Counted from the first letter of the stretch, positions 34,058-42,923 are shown. The stretch: 64,000 nt of DNA from Kitasatospora sp. MAP5-34 (GCF_029894335.1 NZ_JARXZC010000011.1:97294-161293), one strand, 5' to 3'. Numbers and translations are program-made. The notes: a model not told the origin generated them from the letters alone.

Positions 34058-35422
34058 TCAGCCGTCGGTGGCGGCGGAGTGGGCGGCGGGCGCCTCGGCG
34101 TGTTCGGGGACGATGCGGTGCAGGCCCCTCCGGTCGTAGTACGACGTCATGGCGAATCCGAAGGCGAGCGCGGCCGTCAATCCCACGGCCATCATGATCC
34201 ACGCCCGGGTGAGCCCGGCGTCGGCCTGGGCGTTGAAGTAGAGGATCGCGCGAACGCCACCGGTGAGCTGTCGCATCGGCTCGAACTCGGACAGCACCCG
34301 GTAGAAGCCGGGGAGCGCCTCCAGTGGGACGGTCGCACCGGAGGAGGGCAGGGCGAGGGCGATGAAGACGAACATGCTGATCAGCTGACCGATCCCGCCG
34401 AATGCGGCGAGCAGGGCCTGGACGCCGATCCCCACAATGGCCGTGGCACAGAAGGAGAACACCCACAACAGCGGCAGGTGGGAGGCGTCCATGCCCAGCA
34501 CGACGACGGTGGCGATCATGATCAGGGTGGAACTCAGTACCGAGAGCCCGACCGACATCGCGCAGGTGACCGCGAGGGTCTGGGTGCGGCTGATCGGGAC
34601 GGTCGGCAGCTGGGTCCGCAGCGGGCCCAGCTCGCTGGCCGCGTAACCGAGTGCCACGTCGACGCTGTTGCTGATCACACTGGCGCCGAGGAAGCCGGCC
34701 AGCACCAGCAGCAGCGTGTAGTAGAAGGCGGTCAGGCCCAGACCGCTGTGCATGCCGATCGCGTGGCCGACCACGACGTTGACCGTGATCGGGTCGGCGA
34801 TCAGCAGGCGCGTGGCATTGATCGGGATGCTGCCCGCCGCCTGGGACTGGGCCCGGGCCTGCGTCTGCAACTGGGCGCCGAGCTGCGCGGATGCGGTATG
34901 CGCCGCCAGTTGGGCGATGGAGGTGGCCAGTGAGGAGGCCAGGCTGCCGGCCCCGGGATTGGTGAGAACCGACATCGTGGGCCGGGCGGGTGGCTGCGGA
35001 CCGGAGGCGCCGAGCGCCGCCACGGCGGCGGTGAAGCCGTCCGGTACCTCCAGGACCGCGTACAGCTTCGACGAGGTCAGGCCGTCCGCGGCACCGGCCG
35101 CGTCCAGCACCCGCCAGGACACCTGGTGCGCCGGGTCCGGGGCGGTGGCGATGCCGGCGGTGATCTGCGCGCCGAGATTGGTCGGTTGCCCCGCCACCAC
35201 CGCGCCCCGGTCGAGGTTGACCAGCCCGATCGGCATGCGGTGCAGGTCGCCGCGCGGGTTGAGGATGCCGCCCATGTAGACGAGGGAGAGCAGCAGCGTC
35301 ACCAGGCCGATGATGATCGTCGGGACCAGCCAGACCCGTGGGGTGCGCAACACCCGGGCGGCCGTCGCCCCGGTCTTTCCGGTCGTCCCTGCGGTACCCG
35401 CCGGGTGTTCGCTCGAAGGCAT
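34058..35422 (-). CDS. DUF3533 (YhgE/Pip-like) membrane protein
   Basis: 454 residues. One N-terminal membrane helix (VWLVPTIIIGLVTLLLSLVY) is followed by a roughly 180-residue external domain and five C-terminal helices (for example AFYYTLLLVLAGFLGASVI). This is the DUF3533/Sng1 and ABC-2-like permease layout linked to drug tolerance or export. It has no ATPase partner nearby. The ATG has GGGGAGAG upstream; an in-frame GTG at 35461 is less well placed. A hexanucleotide repeat lies 120 bases upstream in its probable promoter region. Confidence 0.82.
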   Translation of the reverse strand: MPSSEHPAGTAGTTGKTGATAARVLRTPRVWLVPTIIIGLVTLLLSLVYMGGILNPRGDLHRMPIGLVNLDRGAVVAGQPTNLGAQITAGIATAPDPAHQVSWRVLDAAGAADGLTSSKLYAVLEVPDGFTAAVAALGASGPQPPARPTMSVLTNPGAGSLASSLATSIAQLAAHTASAQLGAQLQTQARAQSQAAGSIPINATRLLIADPITVNVVVGHAIGMHSGLGLTAFYYTLLLVLAGFLGASVISNSVDVALGYAASELGPLRTQLPTVPISRTQTLAVTCAMSVGLSVLSSTLIMIATVVVLGMDASHLPLLWVFSFCATAIVGIGVQALLAAFGGIGQLISMFVFIALALPSSGATVPLEALPGFYRVLSEFEPMRQLTGGVRAILYFNAQADAGLTRAWIMMAVGLTAALAFGFAMTSYYDRRGLHRIVPEHAEAPAAHSAATDG

Positions 35423-35540
35423 GGCTCTCCCCGGTGTCGGAACCGCCGTATCGCCCCACAAAATATCCGCTATGCGTGGATTTGGTCCGCTGCCTCGCCC
35501 GGCGGGCCCGAAAGGGGCGCCGGAGCGGTGCGTTGTCCTC

Positions 35541-35576
35541 GCGGGTGCGGGTGCGGGTGCGGGTGCGGGTGCGGGC
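35541..35576. repeat. Hexanucleotide tandem repeat (gcgggt)
   Basis: Six contiguous units, five gcgggt and one gcgggc, followed by two 17-base near-copies of ggtgacggtgggtcggg. It lies between the S41 peptidase stop and the DUF3533 start, in the DUF3533 promoter region. Such repeats can change length by slippage. Confidence 0.85.
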
Positions 35577-35615
35577 GGGGTGACGGTGGGTCGGGGTGAC
35601 GGTGGGTCGGCCGGG

Positions 35616-36521
35616 TCAGTTCGCCAGTCGGGTGCGGGCCAGCGCGTGGGCGTGGTCGAGCGCGTCGGCGGCGGCGCAGGGGACGTCGGGCTGCACGCCG
35701 GTGCCTTCCCAGTTCGTACCGGAGACGGGGTTGACGGCCCGGCCGACCGGGATGTGGGCCTCCAGGTGCGAGTGCAGTGTCCAGCTCTCCCGGGGGTGGG
35801 CCCCGCCGCCGGTGCGTTCGCCGACCACGACGGCGCGGCCGAGTTGCTGCAGGTCGTAGGCCAGCTCCTCGGCGCCCGAGAAGGAGCGGCCGCTGGTCAG
35901 TACGTACAGCGGCTTGCTGCCGCCGAAGCGCGCGCCGGGGACGTGCGGCGGGCTCCAGGACTGCTCGAGTCGGTCGCCGTCGCGGTAGTACATCGTGTTG
36001 AGGTGGGTGCGTTCGTCGAGCAGGTAGCCGCAGACGAAGGCGACCGTGTCCGGATCGCCGCCGAGGTTCCCGCGCAGGTCCAGAATGAGCGCCTGGGCCC
36101 GTGCGGCCAGGGTGAGTGCGGCGCCGAGCGGCTCGGCGGCCCAGGCCAGCGGGAACAGGGCCGGGGCCAGCTCCAGGACGGCGACCCCGCCCGCCAGCAA
36201 CTCGAGCCTGGGCGCGCCGCCGAGCGAGGTGTCGAAGTCCCGGCGCATGGCCGCGAGAGAGGCGGCGCCCTGCTCCTGCGGAATCTCCTCGGGGTGGTAC
36301 TTGAGCCTCAGGTGCCCGTCGCTGTTGACGGACTGCAGATCGGCGGTGACCAGCCGGCCGAGCTCCTCCGCGCTGTCGACCTCGTACGCACCCTCGGCGA
36401 GCCGTCGGTGCAGCAGGGCGGCGAGCTGCTCGGCCACCTCGGGGAAGACGTAGTGCTCGGTGAGGAGCCGGGTCAGCTCGGTTATGACGGGGGAGGGCTG
36501 AAGCTGAGTCAGAATTGTCAT
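35616..36521 (-). CDS. S41-family (C-terminal processing/IRBP-like) serine peptidase
   Basis: 301 residues, starting MTILTQLQPSPVITELTRLL. The S41 core is LILDLRGNLGGDPDTVAFVC, then the nucleophile region VLTSGRSFSGAEELAYDLQQ, where the second Ser of RSFSG is the likely catalytic residue. VVVGERTGGGAHP follows. There is no PDZ domain and no clear signal peptide, so the protein is probably cytoplasmic. It is divergent from the ArsR-type gene with a 57-base gap that holds a palindrome, so the neighbour probably controls it. Confidence 0.85.
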   Translation of the reverse strand: MTILTQLQPSPVITELTRLLTEHYVFPEVAEQLAALLHRRLAEGAYEVDSAEELGRLVTADLQSVNSDGHLRLKYHPEEIPQEQGAASLAAMRRDFDTSLGGAPRLELLAGGVAVLELAPALFPLAWAAEPLGAALTLAARAQALILDLRGNLGGDPDTVAFVCGYLLDERTHLNTMYYRDGDRLEQSWSPPHVPGARFGGSKPLYVLTSGRSFSGAEELAYDLQQLGRAVVVGERTGGGAHPRESWTLHSHLEAHIPVGRAVNPVSGTNWEGTGVQPDVPCAAADALDHAHALARTRLAN

Positions 36522-36540
36522 GAGGGGGAGTGAAGCACCG

Positions 36541-36561
36541 CTCTTGCGAAAGCGTCAAGAG
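36541..36561. promoter_or_regulatory. Operator candidate between S41 peptidase and ArsR-type genes
   Basis: CTCTTGCGAAAGCGTCAAGAG has 6-base perfect outer arms (CTCTTG/CAAGAG) and near symmetry inside. It sits in the 57-base divergent promoter gap, which suits autoregulation by the winged-helix protein. Confidence 0.45.
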
Positions 36562-36578
36562 AGTTAGACACTTACCTC

Positions 36579-37184
36579 ATGCCCGAGCACCCGTCATATC
36601 CGCCGCCTCCCGAGGACGTCCAGGAGATCGGAGCACCCGAGCAGTTCGCCGCGCTGGCCCACCAGTTGCGACAGCGGCTGCTCTTCGCGCTGAGCCACCG
36701 CCCGGCCACCATCAGGCAGCTCGCCGCACAGCTGGACGCGACCAAGGGCAACGTGGCCCACCACCTCAAGGTGCTGCGCGAGGCCGGGCTGGTCCACGTC
36801 GCCGAGACCCGCCAGGTGCGCGGCGGCACCGAGCAGTACTACCAACGTACCGCCCGCCGCATCGCCGTAGCCGAGCCCCAGGCGGCCGGCACCGCCGCGA
36901 TGCTCGGCGCGGTCGCCCAGGAACTGGACCGCTCACCCGCTGAGACCCTGTCGCTGCGTCACCTGCGGCTCAGCCCGACGAAGGCGCGCCAACTGGGGGA
37001 GCTGCTGACCCGGTTGGTCGACGAGGCGGAGGAGGAGCCGGAGGACCAGCCCGTGCACGGCGTACTCGTGGCGCTGTACCAGCACTTCCAGCCGGATGAC
37101 GCCGAGGCTTCCGGCGGTGTGGACGGCGGTGTGGACGGCCGCGTGGACGGCGGCGCTCGAGCCGACGTCGGCGGTTCCGGGTAG
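36579..37184 (+). CDS. ArsR-type winged-helix transcriptional regulator
   Basis: 201 residues. The HTH core reads ALAHQLRQRLLFALSHRPAT and IRQLAAQLDATKGNVAHHLK, then the wing (LVHVAETRQVRGGTEQYYQR). The C-terminal half is helical and may bind a ligand. No cysteine metal site is visible, so metal sensing is unlikely. The tail has a Gly-Val-Asp repeat (GGVDGGVDGRVDGG). It is divergent from the S41 peptidase gene across the palindrome and probably regulates it. Confidence 0.88.
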   Translation: MPEHPSYPPPPEDVQEIGAPEQFAALAHQLRQRLLFALSHRPATIRQLAAQLDATKGNVAHHLKVLREAGLVHVAETRQVRGGTEQYYQRTARRIAVAEPQAAGTAAMLGAVAQELDRSPAETLSLRHLRLSPTKARQLGELLTRLVDEAEEEPEDQPVHGVLVALYQHFQPDDAEASGGVDGGVDGRVDGGARADVGGSG

Positions 37185-37308
37185 CGGCGCCCCCGGCTTG
37201 GCAACCTCCCCGACGGGCGCCGTTCACCCCGGTTGGACAGGAGCGTCGAGGCGGGGCTGCGCCGGGTACCGGGCCGGTGGTTCGTGAAAAGGCTCGGCGC
37301 GGGGGCGG

Positions 37309-37626
37309 GTGAGCAGCGATGATGGCTTGATGACCTCTCCCAACGGCCCGCGTCAGGCGAGCAACGACGCTGCGATGTTCGCCATCTCTCTGCTCAAGGC
37401 ACGCGTCGGTGCCGGCTCCGCCGAGGCAGCCCTGGTGCCCTTCACCGAACTGCTCGACGGCTTCGAGCAGAGGTTCGGCGCCGAGGGCCTACGGCTGCTC
37501 GTGGCCCATCTGGCGGAGATGACGGCCTCTTTCGTCGGCATCGGCCGGGGCGCTGACATACGCCTGGAGGCTTACGAGATGGAGCTGATGCGCAAGCAGC
37601 AGTCCGGAGGCTCGCCCGGGGCCTGA
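37309..37626 (+). CDS. Small uncharacterised protein (about 100 residues)
   Basis: 105 residues from GTG 37309, or 98 from ATG 37330 (MTSPNGP). The core AMFAISLLKARVGAGSAEAA and FGAEGLRLLVAHLAEMTASF is helical, and the tail is hydrophilic. No known domain was recognised. Coding bias is strong. A 349-base stretch follows up to the small exported protein gene and contains only a tandem repeat. Confidence 0.65.
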   Translation: MSSDDGLMTSPNGPRQASNDAAMFAISLLKARVGAGSAEAALVPFTELLDGFEQRFGAEGLRLLVAHLAEMTASFVGIGRGADIRLEAYEMELMRKQQSGGSPGA

Positions 37627-37920
37627 GCCACCGTCCGCTTCACCTTCAGTGGGCGACCCGGGACAGGTCCGGTCTCGCCGCCCGCAGCTCCGGCGAGCCC
37701 CGAGCCCCGAGCGGTGAGTGGTGCCGCGTGCGCCGGGGGCGCGTGGCGGAGGCGTGCGCCCGTAACCCGGCCCCGGGCCACCTTCCAACCGGCACCGCCG
37801 TCCGAGCTGCGACGGTGCGCGGACGCTCGGTGGTCGGCCCGCTCGTCCGTGAACTGCCGGGGAGTTCGGGGGGAGTGGTGCCGGGCGCTCGCCGGTGCCG
37901 GCGGTGTGGGCTCGGCGTTC

Positions 37921-37968
37921 GGTGTTGGGTTCGGTGTTGGATTCGGCGTGGGGTTCGGCGTGGGGTTC
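37921..37968. repeat. Four 12-bp tandem repeats (ggYgtKggRttc)
   Basis: Units at 37921, 37933, 37945 and 37957: ggtgttgggttc, ggtgttggattc, then ggcgtggggttc twice, with partial copies before them. The array begins eight bases beyond the stop of the small exported protein gene (minus strand), so it would lie in that gene's 3' region. Confidence 0.9.
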
Positions 37969-37975
37969 GGCGACC

Positions 37976-38194
37976 TCAGTGGCCGAGGTGGGACGCGAGG
38001 TCGGATCCCAGGTTTGCGATCTTGGTGAGGTCGCCGATGTCTGTGACGGTGCCGACGGGGATGCTGTAGGTGTGCTCCTGGCGAGAGGGGGCGGGGTAGG
38101 CGGTGCCGCCCGCTGCGGCTGCCGTCGTGGTGGCGGTGAGGGCGGCAGCGGCGAGCAGGGTGCCGAGGAGGGTGGTTCGGACGAGGGTGCGCAT
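37976..38194 (-). CDS. Small exported protein of 72 residues
   Basis: The protein has a clear signal peptide (MRTLVRTTLLGTLLAAAALT with cleavage near AAA) and a mature part of about 45 residues (TYSIPVGTVTDIGDLTKIAN). It lacks cysteines and any known domain. The ATG has GGAGG at ideal spacing. Short secreted peptides are frequent in Streptomyces, but I do not recognise this one. The 12-base tandem repeat array starts just past its stop codon. Confidence 0.7.
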   Translation of the reverse strand: MRTLVRTTLLGTLLAAAALTATTTAAAAGGTAYPAPSRQEHTYSIPVGTVTDIGDLTKIANLGSDLASHLGH

Positions 38195-38413
38195 CGGGGC
38201 CTCCGGAAGCTGGCGGTGTGTCGGCCTGATCAACTGTCGGAGGGTGTCGCGGTCACGGGTACGGTCCGTCCGGGTTGGCCCGGGAGCCCTCGGTCTCGGC
38301 ATCGGCATCGGCATCGGACGAACGGCGGCTGGGTGGCGGGCCACCGTTGCCGCCTCAGCGTCGGGGGGAAATCCGTTCGACGGCCGGGTCGGTACGGGCC
38401 ATGATTCGCACTT

Positions 38414-39124
38414 GTGACGACGCCGAAGCAGTCCCCGGTCCAGGCCGCCGCCCGGAACAACGCCGAGTGGTGCGCGACGATGAGCCGGTCGCACGGCTTG
38501 GCGGGCGAGTTCGGGCCGCAGGCCTGGGCCGCCCCGGCCCGTACGCCGCTGTACTACCCCGACGCGGTGACGCTGGTGCCGGGTGCCGACCCGGCCGCGC
38601 TGGCGGCCCGGATCGACACCGCCGCGCCCGGTGCCTCCGTCAAGGACAGCTTCGCCGACCTCGACCTGACGGGGGCCGGTTTCCGGGTGCTGTTCGAGGC
38701 ACAGTGGATCCATCGCCCGGCGGGTGCGCCCGCCACCGCGTCGGATCTCGGCTGGAACGTCGTGGGCGACCCGGACGCGCTGCGCGCCTGGGCGCTCGCC
38801 TGGGATGACGGGGACGGCAACGCGGACCTCTTCCGGCCCGAACTTCTCGACGACCCCGCCACGTTCGTGCTCGCCGGACAGTCCGCTGACGGCCGGGTGG
38901 TCGCCGGTGCGGTGGCGAGCCGCAGCGACCAGGTGGTCGGAATCTCCAATGTGTTCGCGCTGGACGGGGATTCCGACGCGGCCTGGCCGGTCGTTCTGGA
39001 CGCAGTGCACCGGCTGTTCCCCACCCTGCCGGTGGTCGGCTACGAGCACGGCGAGGATCTGGCAGCCGCCGTCCGCCACGGCTTCGAGCCGGTCGGTCTG
39101 CTGCGGATCTGGCTGCACGGCTAG
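38414..39124 (+). CDS. Uncharacterised protein with acetyltransferase-like C-terminus
   Basis: 236 residues with normal coding bias. The C-terminal third (VVAGAVASRSDQVVGISNVF and LPVVGYEHGEDLAAAVRHGF) resembles the end of GNAT-type acetyltransferases, where the last strand reads GFEPVGLLRIWLHG. The classical acetyl-CoA P-loop is not obvious. The GTG at 38414 lacks a clear ribosome binding site, so translation may be leaderless. It is followed by a strong terminator. Confidence 0.6.
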   Translation: MTTPKQSPVQAAARNNAEWCATMSRSHGLAGEFGPQAWAAPARTPLYYPDAVTLVPGADPAALAARIDTAAPGASVKDSFADLDLTGAGFRVLFEAQWIHRPAGAPATASDLGWNVVGDPDALRAWALAWDDGDGNADLFRPELLDDPATFVLAGQSADGRVVAGAVASRSDQVVGISNVFALDGDSDAAWPVVLDAVHRLFPTLPVVGYEHGEDLAAAVRHGFEPVGLLRIWLHG

Positions 39125-39155
39125 GGACTTGTCCGGCCTGATGAACCGTCCTCCA

Positions 39156-39190
39156 CGGCCCGGCACGCTCCCCCGTGGCGTGCCGGGCCG
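39156..39190. terminator. Perfect 12-bp stem terminator
   Basis: cggcccggcacg (39156-39167) pairs exactly with cgtgccgggccg (39179-39190) around an 11-base loop, about 30 bases after the 236-residue gene. It can also serve the minus-strand AraC gene that ends at 39332. Confidence 0.85.
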
Positions 39191-39331
39191 CCGACCGGTG
39201 CCGACCCCTCCACACCCGACCGGCCCGGCGCGAGATGGAAGGCGGCGTGCCGCTGCGGTGTTCCTCGTCGAGGATGTCAGGACGCCGCCCGGCCGTGTTG
39301 GCGCTGCGTCGACAGTTCCTTCGCTCTGCGT

Positions 39332-40459
39332 CTACTCGCCTGCGAGCCCGGACAGCGCTCGATGCCGGTGCTCGCTGGGTGAGAGGCCGTACGCGGCCCG
39401 GAAGGCGCGGCTGAAGTCGCCGGCGCGGGGGATGCCCCAGCGGGCGGCGACGGCGTGGATCGGCATGGCGTACAGCGCGGGGTTCGCCAAGTCGCGGCGT
39501 GCCTTCTCCAGCCGCTGGCGGCGGATCCAGGCGGCGACCGGCTCGCCTTGTGACTGCTGGGTGAAGAGGCGGTGTAGATAGCTGACGGAGATGTGGTGCG
39601 CGGTGGCGATCACGGACGGCGACAGTTCGGGATCGTGCAGGTTCCGTCGGATGAACGCCCGGACGTTCTCGACCATGACCCGCTGCCGGGCCTCCTCCGG
39701 CAGCGCGGCCTCGGCGTCCAGCTCCCGGGTCAACCAGGCGGCCACCAGGTCGACGACGACCCCTCCCAGGCGGGGTGCCTCGGCAGGTCCCAGGGCGGCG
39801 GCCTGCCGGTCCAGGCCGACGAGGAACTCCGAGAGCAGCGCACCCGTACCCTCCCGCCCCGAGAAGCCCCGGCCCAGCAGGTCGCGCAATCGGTTCGGCG
39901 GCAGCGGCAGCAACGATGCGCGGAAGTCGACGCCCACTGCTTCGACCCGGAGTTCCCGTCGTTCGGTGGCGCGGGCGCCGAAGGCCCGCAGGTCGAACGG
40001 ATGCGAGCTGTGGAGCATGTGCAGGTCACCTGGCCCGAACGTCGCTGTCCGACCGGCGTCGCGCGTCAGCGCCAGGCCTCCGTCGAGCAGCAGCGTCAGG
40101 TTGTACACCTCCGGATCCGACTGCCGCACCATGCCCGCAGTCCGCCGGAACCGCGCCGGCGGGAAGGACGTCCTGAGAAGGGTCACCGGCCCCAGTTCCA
40201 GTCGCCGCATCTCCGCCGTGAAGTCGTCGGTGTGGGCACTGGTCACCTCGCTGGCCCGCGTCTGCCCGATCAGTTCCCGCCAGCTGTCGAACCGTTCCTT
40301 CCCGGACGGGTTGTCACTCCGGAACACGCTCCCCGTCCTCGCGGCCACGCTCTGCTCGCCCGTCAGGTGCTTCCTCGTCAGGTGTTCCACCGTCAGATTC
40401 CCCTTCGGGGTAGCCGGTCGGGGTGGGGCCGGGGGCTGGTGGTCGAGCTGGACGGTCAC
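39332..40459 (-). CDS. AraC-family transcriptional regulator
   Basis: 375 residues. The C-terminal DNA-binding domain has both helix-turn-helix motifs: LSPSVIATAHHISVSYLHRL and AVAARWGIPRAGDFSRAFRA, ending YGLSPSEHRHRAL. The N-terminal half is an AraC-ligand-binding-like beta domain (VYNLTLLLDGGLALTRDAGR). The GTG at 40459 is preceded by AAGGAGCAACAG, ideal spacing; the open frame continues upstream to 41071 but reads like non-coding DNA. The target is unknown. Confidence 0.87.
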   Translation of the reverse strand: MTVQLDHQPPAPPRPATPKGNLTVEHLTRKHLTGEQSVAARTGSVFRSDNPSGKERFDSWRELIGQTRASEVTSAHTDDFTAEMRRLELGPVTLLRTSFPPARFRRTAGMVRQSDPEVYNLTLLLDGGLALTRDAGRTATFGPGDLHMLHSSHPFDLRAFGARATERRELRVEAVGVDFRASLLPLPPNRLRDLLGRGFSGREGTGALLSEFLVGLDRQAAALGPAEAPRLGGVVVDLVAAWLTRELDAEAALPEEARQRVMVENVRAFIRRNLHDPELSPSVIATAHHISVSYLHRLFTQQSQGEPVAAWIRRQRLEKARRDLANPALYAMPIHAVAARWGIPRAGDFSRAFRAAYGLSPSEHRHRALSGLAGE

Positions 40460-40672
40460 CTGTTGCTCCTTGGTGATGATGGCGGCGGTGCCGGGGCGAG
40501 GGTCCGCATGGTCGACGGTAACGGGAACGATGGTCGGTGGGACGGGCCGGGTCACGCGGTGGCGCTCCAGGGCGGTCGGCCGGCGGGCGGGGTGCGGCAG
40601 GACAGCGCTGACCCGGTTCGGCACGGGCGGTGGCGGCTTGGTGGAGGCGCGGAGCTCGCGACTCCATATTCG

Positions 40673-40890
40673 ATGGACGTTATGCGGCCCCTCGGCAACG
40701 CGCGGGCCAAGTCCCCGCCGCACCAGGCGTTCTGCCTCACCGGGGCACTGCGGGCGGCCGACCTGGTGCGCGAAGCACCGTTGCGCGGAGCGGTCATCGC
40801 CGACCGCTACCTCGCGTCGGTCATCGACAGCCACGCCGCCGTTCACCAGCCCTCGGACGAGGACGCCCGACGGGCCGCGCAGGATGACGG
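40673..40890 (+). pseudogene. Remnant of a thymidylate kinase-like gene
   Basis: The frame MDVMRPLGNARAKSPPHQAF then LTGALRAADLVREAPLRGAV and IADRYLASVIDSHAAVH resembles the central part of dTMP kinase-like deoxynucleotide kinases, where ADRY and the following helix are conserved. No Walker A P-loop precedes it and the frame degenerates after about residue 70. The region 40460-41110 has no other gene. It contains two imperfect copies of a 26-base segment (near 40917 and 40971). Confidence 0.4.
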
Positions 40891-41110
40891 TCGTCCGGCC
40901 GGGCCGGCGCGGGCGGGCCCGGCCGGCGTTCCCCCACGGAGCGACGACCGGGCCCGAGCTGGGCAACAGGGCCCGGCCGACGCTCCCCCCACGGAGCACA
41001 GGCCGGACCCGGTGTTGCAGCTGACGCCAGCAGAACGCAGCGTACATGTCAGTTCTACGTACGGCTACCACGCGTCGTCCCCGGGATTGCCGGGGCCGGC
41101 GACCTGCCGG

Positions 41111-41419
41111 TCAGTAGGTGGACGCGCAGTCCCGGCAGATCGGCTGGCCGTTCTTGTCCTCCCCGGCGAGCTGGCTGCGGTGGTGGACCATGAAGCAGTT
41201 CACGCAGGTGAACTCGTCCTGCTGCTTCGGCAGCACCCGGACGAAGAGCTCCTCGTCGGAGAGGTCGGCGCCCGGCAGTTCCAGGCCTTCGGCCGTCTCG
41301 AAGTCGTCCACGTCGGTGGTGCCGGCCGACTTGTCGCTCCGGCGGCTCTTCAGCTCCTCGATGCTGTCGTCGTCCGCGTCGTCGCTGTTCTTGCGTGGGG
41401 CGTCGTAGTCGGTTGCCAA
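41111..41419 (-). CDS. DUF4193 small zinc-ribbon protein
   Basis: 102 residues, a conserved actinobacterial family. It starts LATDYDAPRKN, as is typical, from a TTG with GAGG nine bases upstream. An acidic stretch (SDDADDDSIEELKSRRSDKS) leads to VRVLPKQQDEFTCVNCFMVH, then the second pair in GQPICRDCA. The two CxxC pairs form a probable zinc ribbon. The function is unknown; the gene is usually single-copy in Streptomyces and its presence here suggests chromosomal DNA. Confidence 0.9.
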   Translation of the reverse strand: MATDYDAPRKNSDDADDDSIEELKSRRSDKSAGTTDVDDFETAEGLELPGADLSDEELFVRVLPKQQDEFTCVNCFMVHHRSQLAGEDKNGQPICRDCASTY

Positions 41420-41636
41420 GGCGTTGCCTCTTCGTCCAGTGGGTGGAGGTGCGGGTCGGTGCACCAGCCTGCCTTGTCCGCGCCGGGCGCGGGTCCGCGA
41501 CACATGATCCTTGCGCCCGTTCGGATGACGCTCACCGGCAGGCCCGCGCAGCCGTCGGCCTGTCCGTCCCTGTCGGGCGCGGTCGCCGGGTGCCTGCTCA
41601 GGTGTTGCGTAGCGGTCCGCACCGAGGGGCGGCGAC

Positions 41637-41658
41637 GGGCGCGGCCATGGCTGCGCCC
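41637..41658 (-). terminator. Near-perfect 22-bp palindrome after the glycosyltransferase gene
   Basis: gggcgcggccatggct and gcgccc form a palindrome with one mismatch around GCCATGGC, 28 bases past the glycosyltransferase stop (41686). The 266 bases between that gene and DUF4193 hold no gene I can support. Confidence 0.5.
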
Positions 41659-41685
41659 GTACGGGCCCGTGGTGGGGAGGGACGG

Positions 41686-42837
41686 TCAGCGGAGCCCCTC
41701 GAGCAGGGGAATCGTCTGCTCGGGTCCCGGGAGAGCGTTGATCTCGTCCCGGATCCGTTCGGCGGCGCGGCGGTAGTTCTGGTCGGCCAGTACGGCCGAT
41801 ACCGTGGCGTGCACTTCGTCCGGGGTGACGGTCACCGGGTCCAGGACCTTGGCGGTACCGAGTTCGACGCACCGCCGCGCGTTGTACGGCTGGTCCGCGC
41901 CGTGGGGGAGCAGGACCGACGGCAGGCCGTGGGCGAGCGCTCCGACGAGGCTGCCGGAGCCGCCGTGCGAGACGGCCAGATCGCACTGCGGGAGGAGCTG
42001 CTCCTGTGGAACGAACCTCTCGACCCGGATGTGCCCTGGCAGCGGCCCGAGTTCTGCGGGGTCGACACGGTCGCCGACCGTCACGACCACGTTCGCGGGA
42101 AGGTCCCGGAGCCCGGCCAGGACCCGGGTGAACAGGTTGCTGGTGTTGTTCACGGTGCCGAGGGTGAAGTACACGGTGGGTGTGCGCGGGGTGGGTGCGT
42201 GCGTGCTGGTGACGGAAGGGCTGGTAGTGGACGGACCGGTGGCGGCGGTCTGTCGGAACGAGAACGTGTCGGCCGGCAGAGGGAATCGCGGGTCGCGGAA
42301 GCTCGGCGGGAACGGCGACAGGACCAACTTTCCTTCCAGCATGGCGAGTTCTGGATCCGATGGCAGACCGTACTCGGCTCGCAGTTCCCGCAGCGGCTCG
42401 GCGACGACCTCCTTTCGCAGAAAGCCCCCGGCGCCGAGCACGAGGATGGTCGCGCAGGGAATCGCGAGCGATTCGGCCGCTATCGCGCTGCCGAAGTCGA
42501 CCTCGTCGCGCACCAGGACATCGGGCTTCCAGGTGCGGGCAAGTTCAAGAACCGCCGCAGCGTGCCGCCGTGCCCCGCGTCGGCCGAAGCCCTCTGCGAG
42601 CTGCCGAACCTCCGCCTCCGGGTCGGGTGCTGTCAGCGGCTCGCTCGTCGCCGTGACGGTACGTTCGCGCGGCTCGCTGGTGGCGAAGGCGGTGAATCCG
42701 GCCGCAGTGATCTCAGCCACCCGCCCGCCCCCACCGGCCACCGCGACCGTGTGCCCTGCGGCCTGAGCGGCACGGGCCACTGGGATGAGAGGGCGGAAGT
42801 GACCGCTGCCGGCGATGAACGTGAACAGGATTCGCAT
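41686..42837 (-). CDS. GT1 (UGT/MGT-type) glycosyltransferase
   Basis: 383 residues. It begins MRILFTFIAGSGHFRPLIPV, the acceptor-side Rossmann fold with the catalytic His (SGH). The C-terminal half carries the nucleotide-sugar signature SHGGSGSLVGALAHGLPSVL and PHGADQPYNA. Such enzymes glycosylate small molecules, including macrolides or phenols. No biosynthetic cluster adjoins it, so the role may be detoxification or tailoring of an unknown compound. It ends 266 bases before DUF4193 and starts 87 bases after the HAD gene. Confidence 0.9.
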   Translation of the reverse strand: MRILFTFIAGSGHFRPLIPVARAAQAAGHTVAVAGGGGRVAEITAAGFTAFATSEPRERTVTATSEPLTAPDPEAEVRQLAEGFGRRGARRHAAAVLELARTWKPDVLVRDEVDFGSAIAAESLAIPCATILVLGAGGFLRKEVVAEPLRELRAEYGLPSDPELAMLEGKLVLSPFPPSFRDPRFPLPADTFSFRQTAATGPSTTSPSVTSTHAPTPRTPTVYFTLGTVNNTSNLFTRVLAGLRDLPANVVVTVGDRVDPAELGPLPGHIRVERFVPQEQLLPQCDLAVSHGGSGSLVGALAHGLPSVLLPHGADQPYNARRCVELGTAKVLDPVTVTPDEVHATVSAVLADQNYRRAAERIRDEINALPGPEQTIPLLEGLR

Positions 42838-42923
42838 CGGGCGAGGCTATCGCCACTGTGGCTTCCGAGTAGGGGTTTTCGGAGATTTGATGATCATGGT
42901 TCGGGTTCTACCGGACCTGCCCG

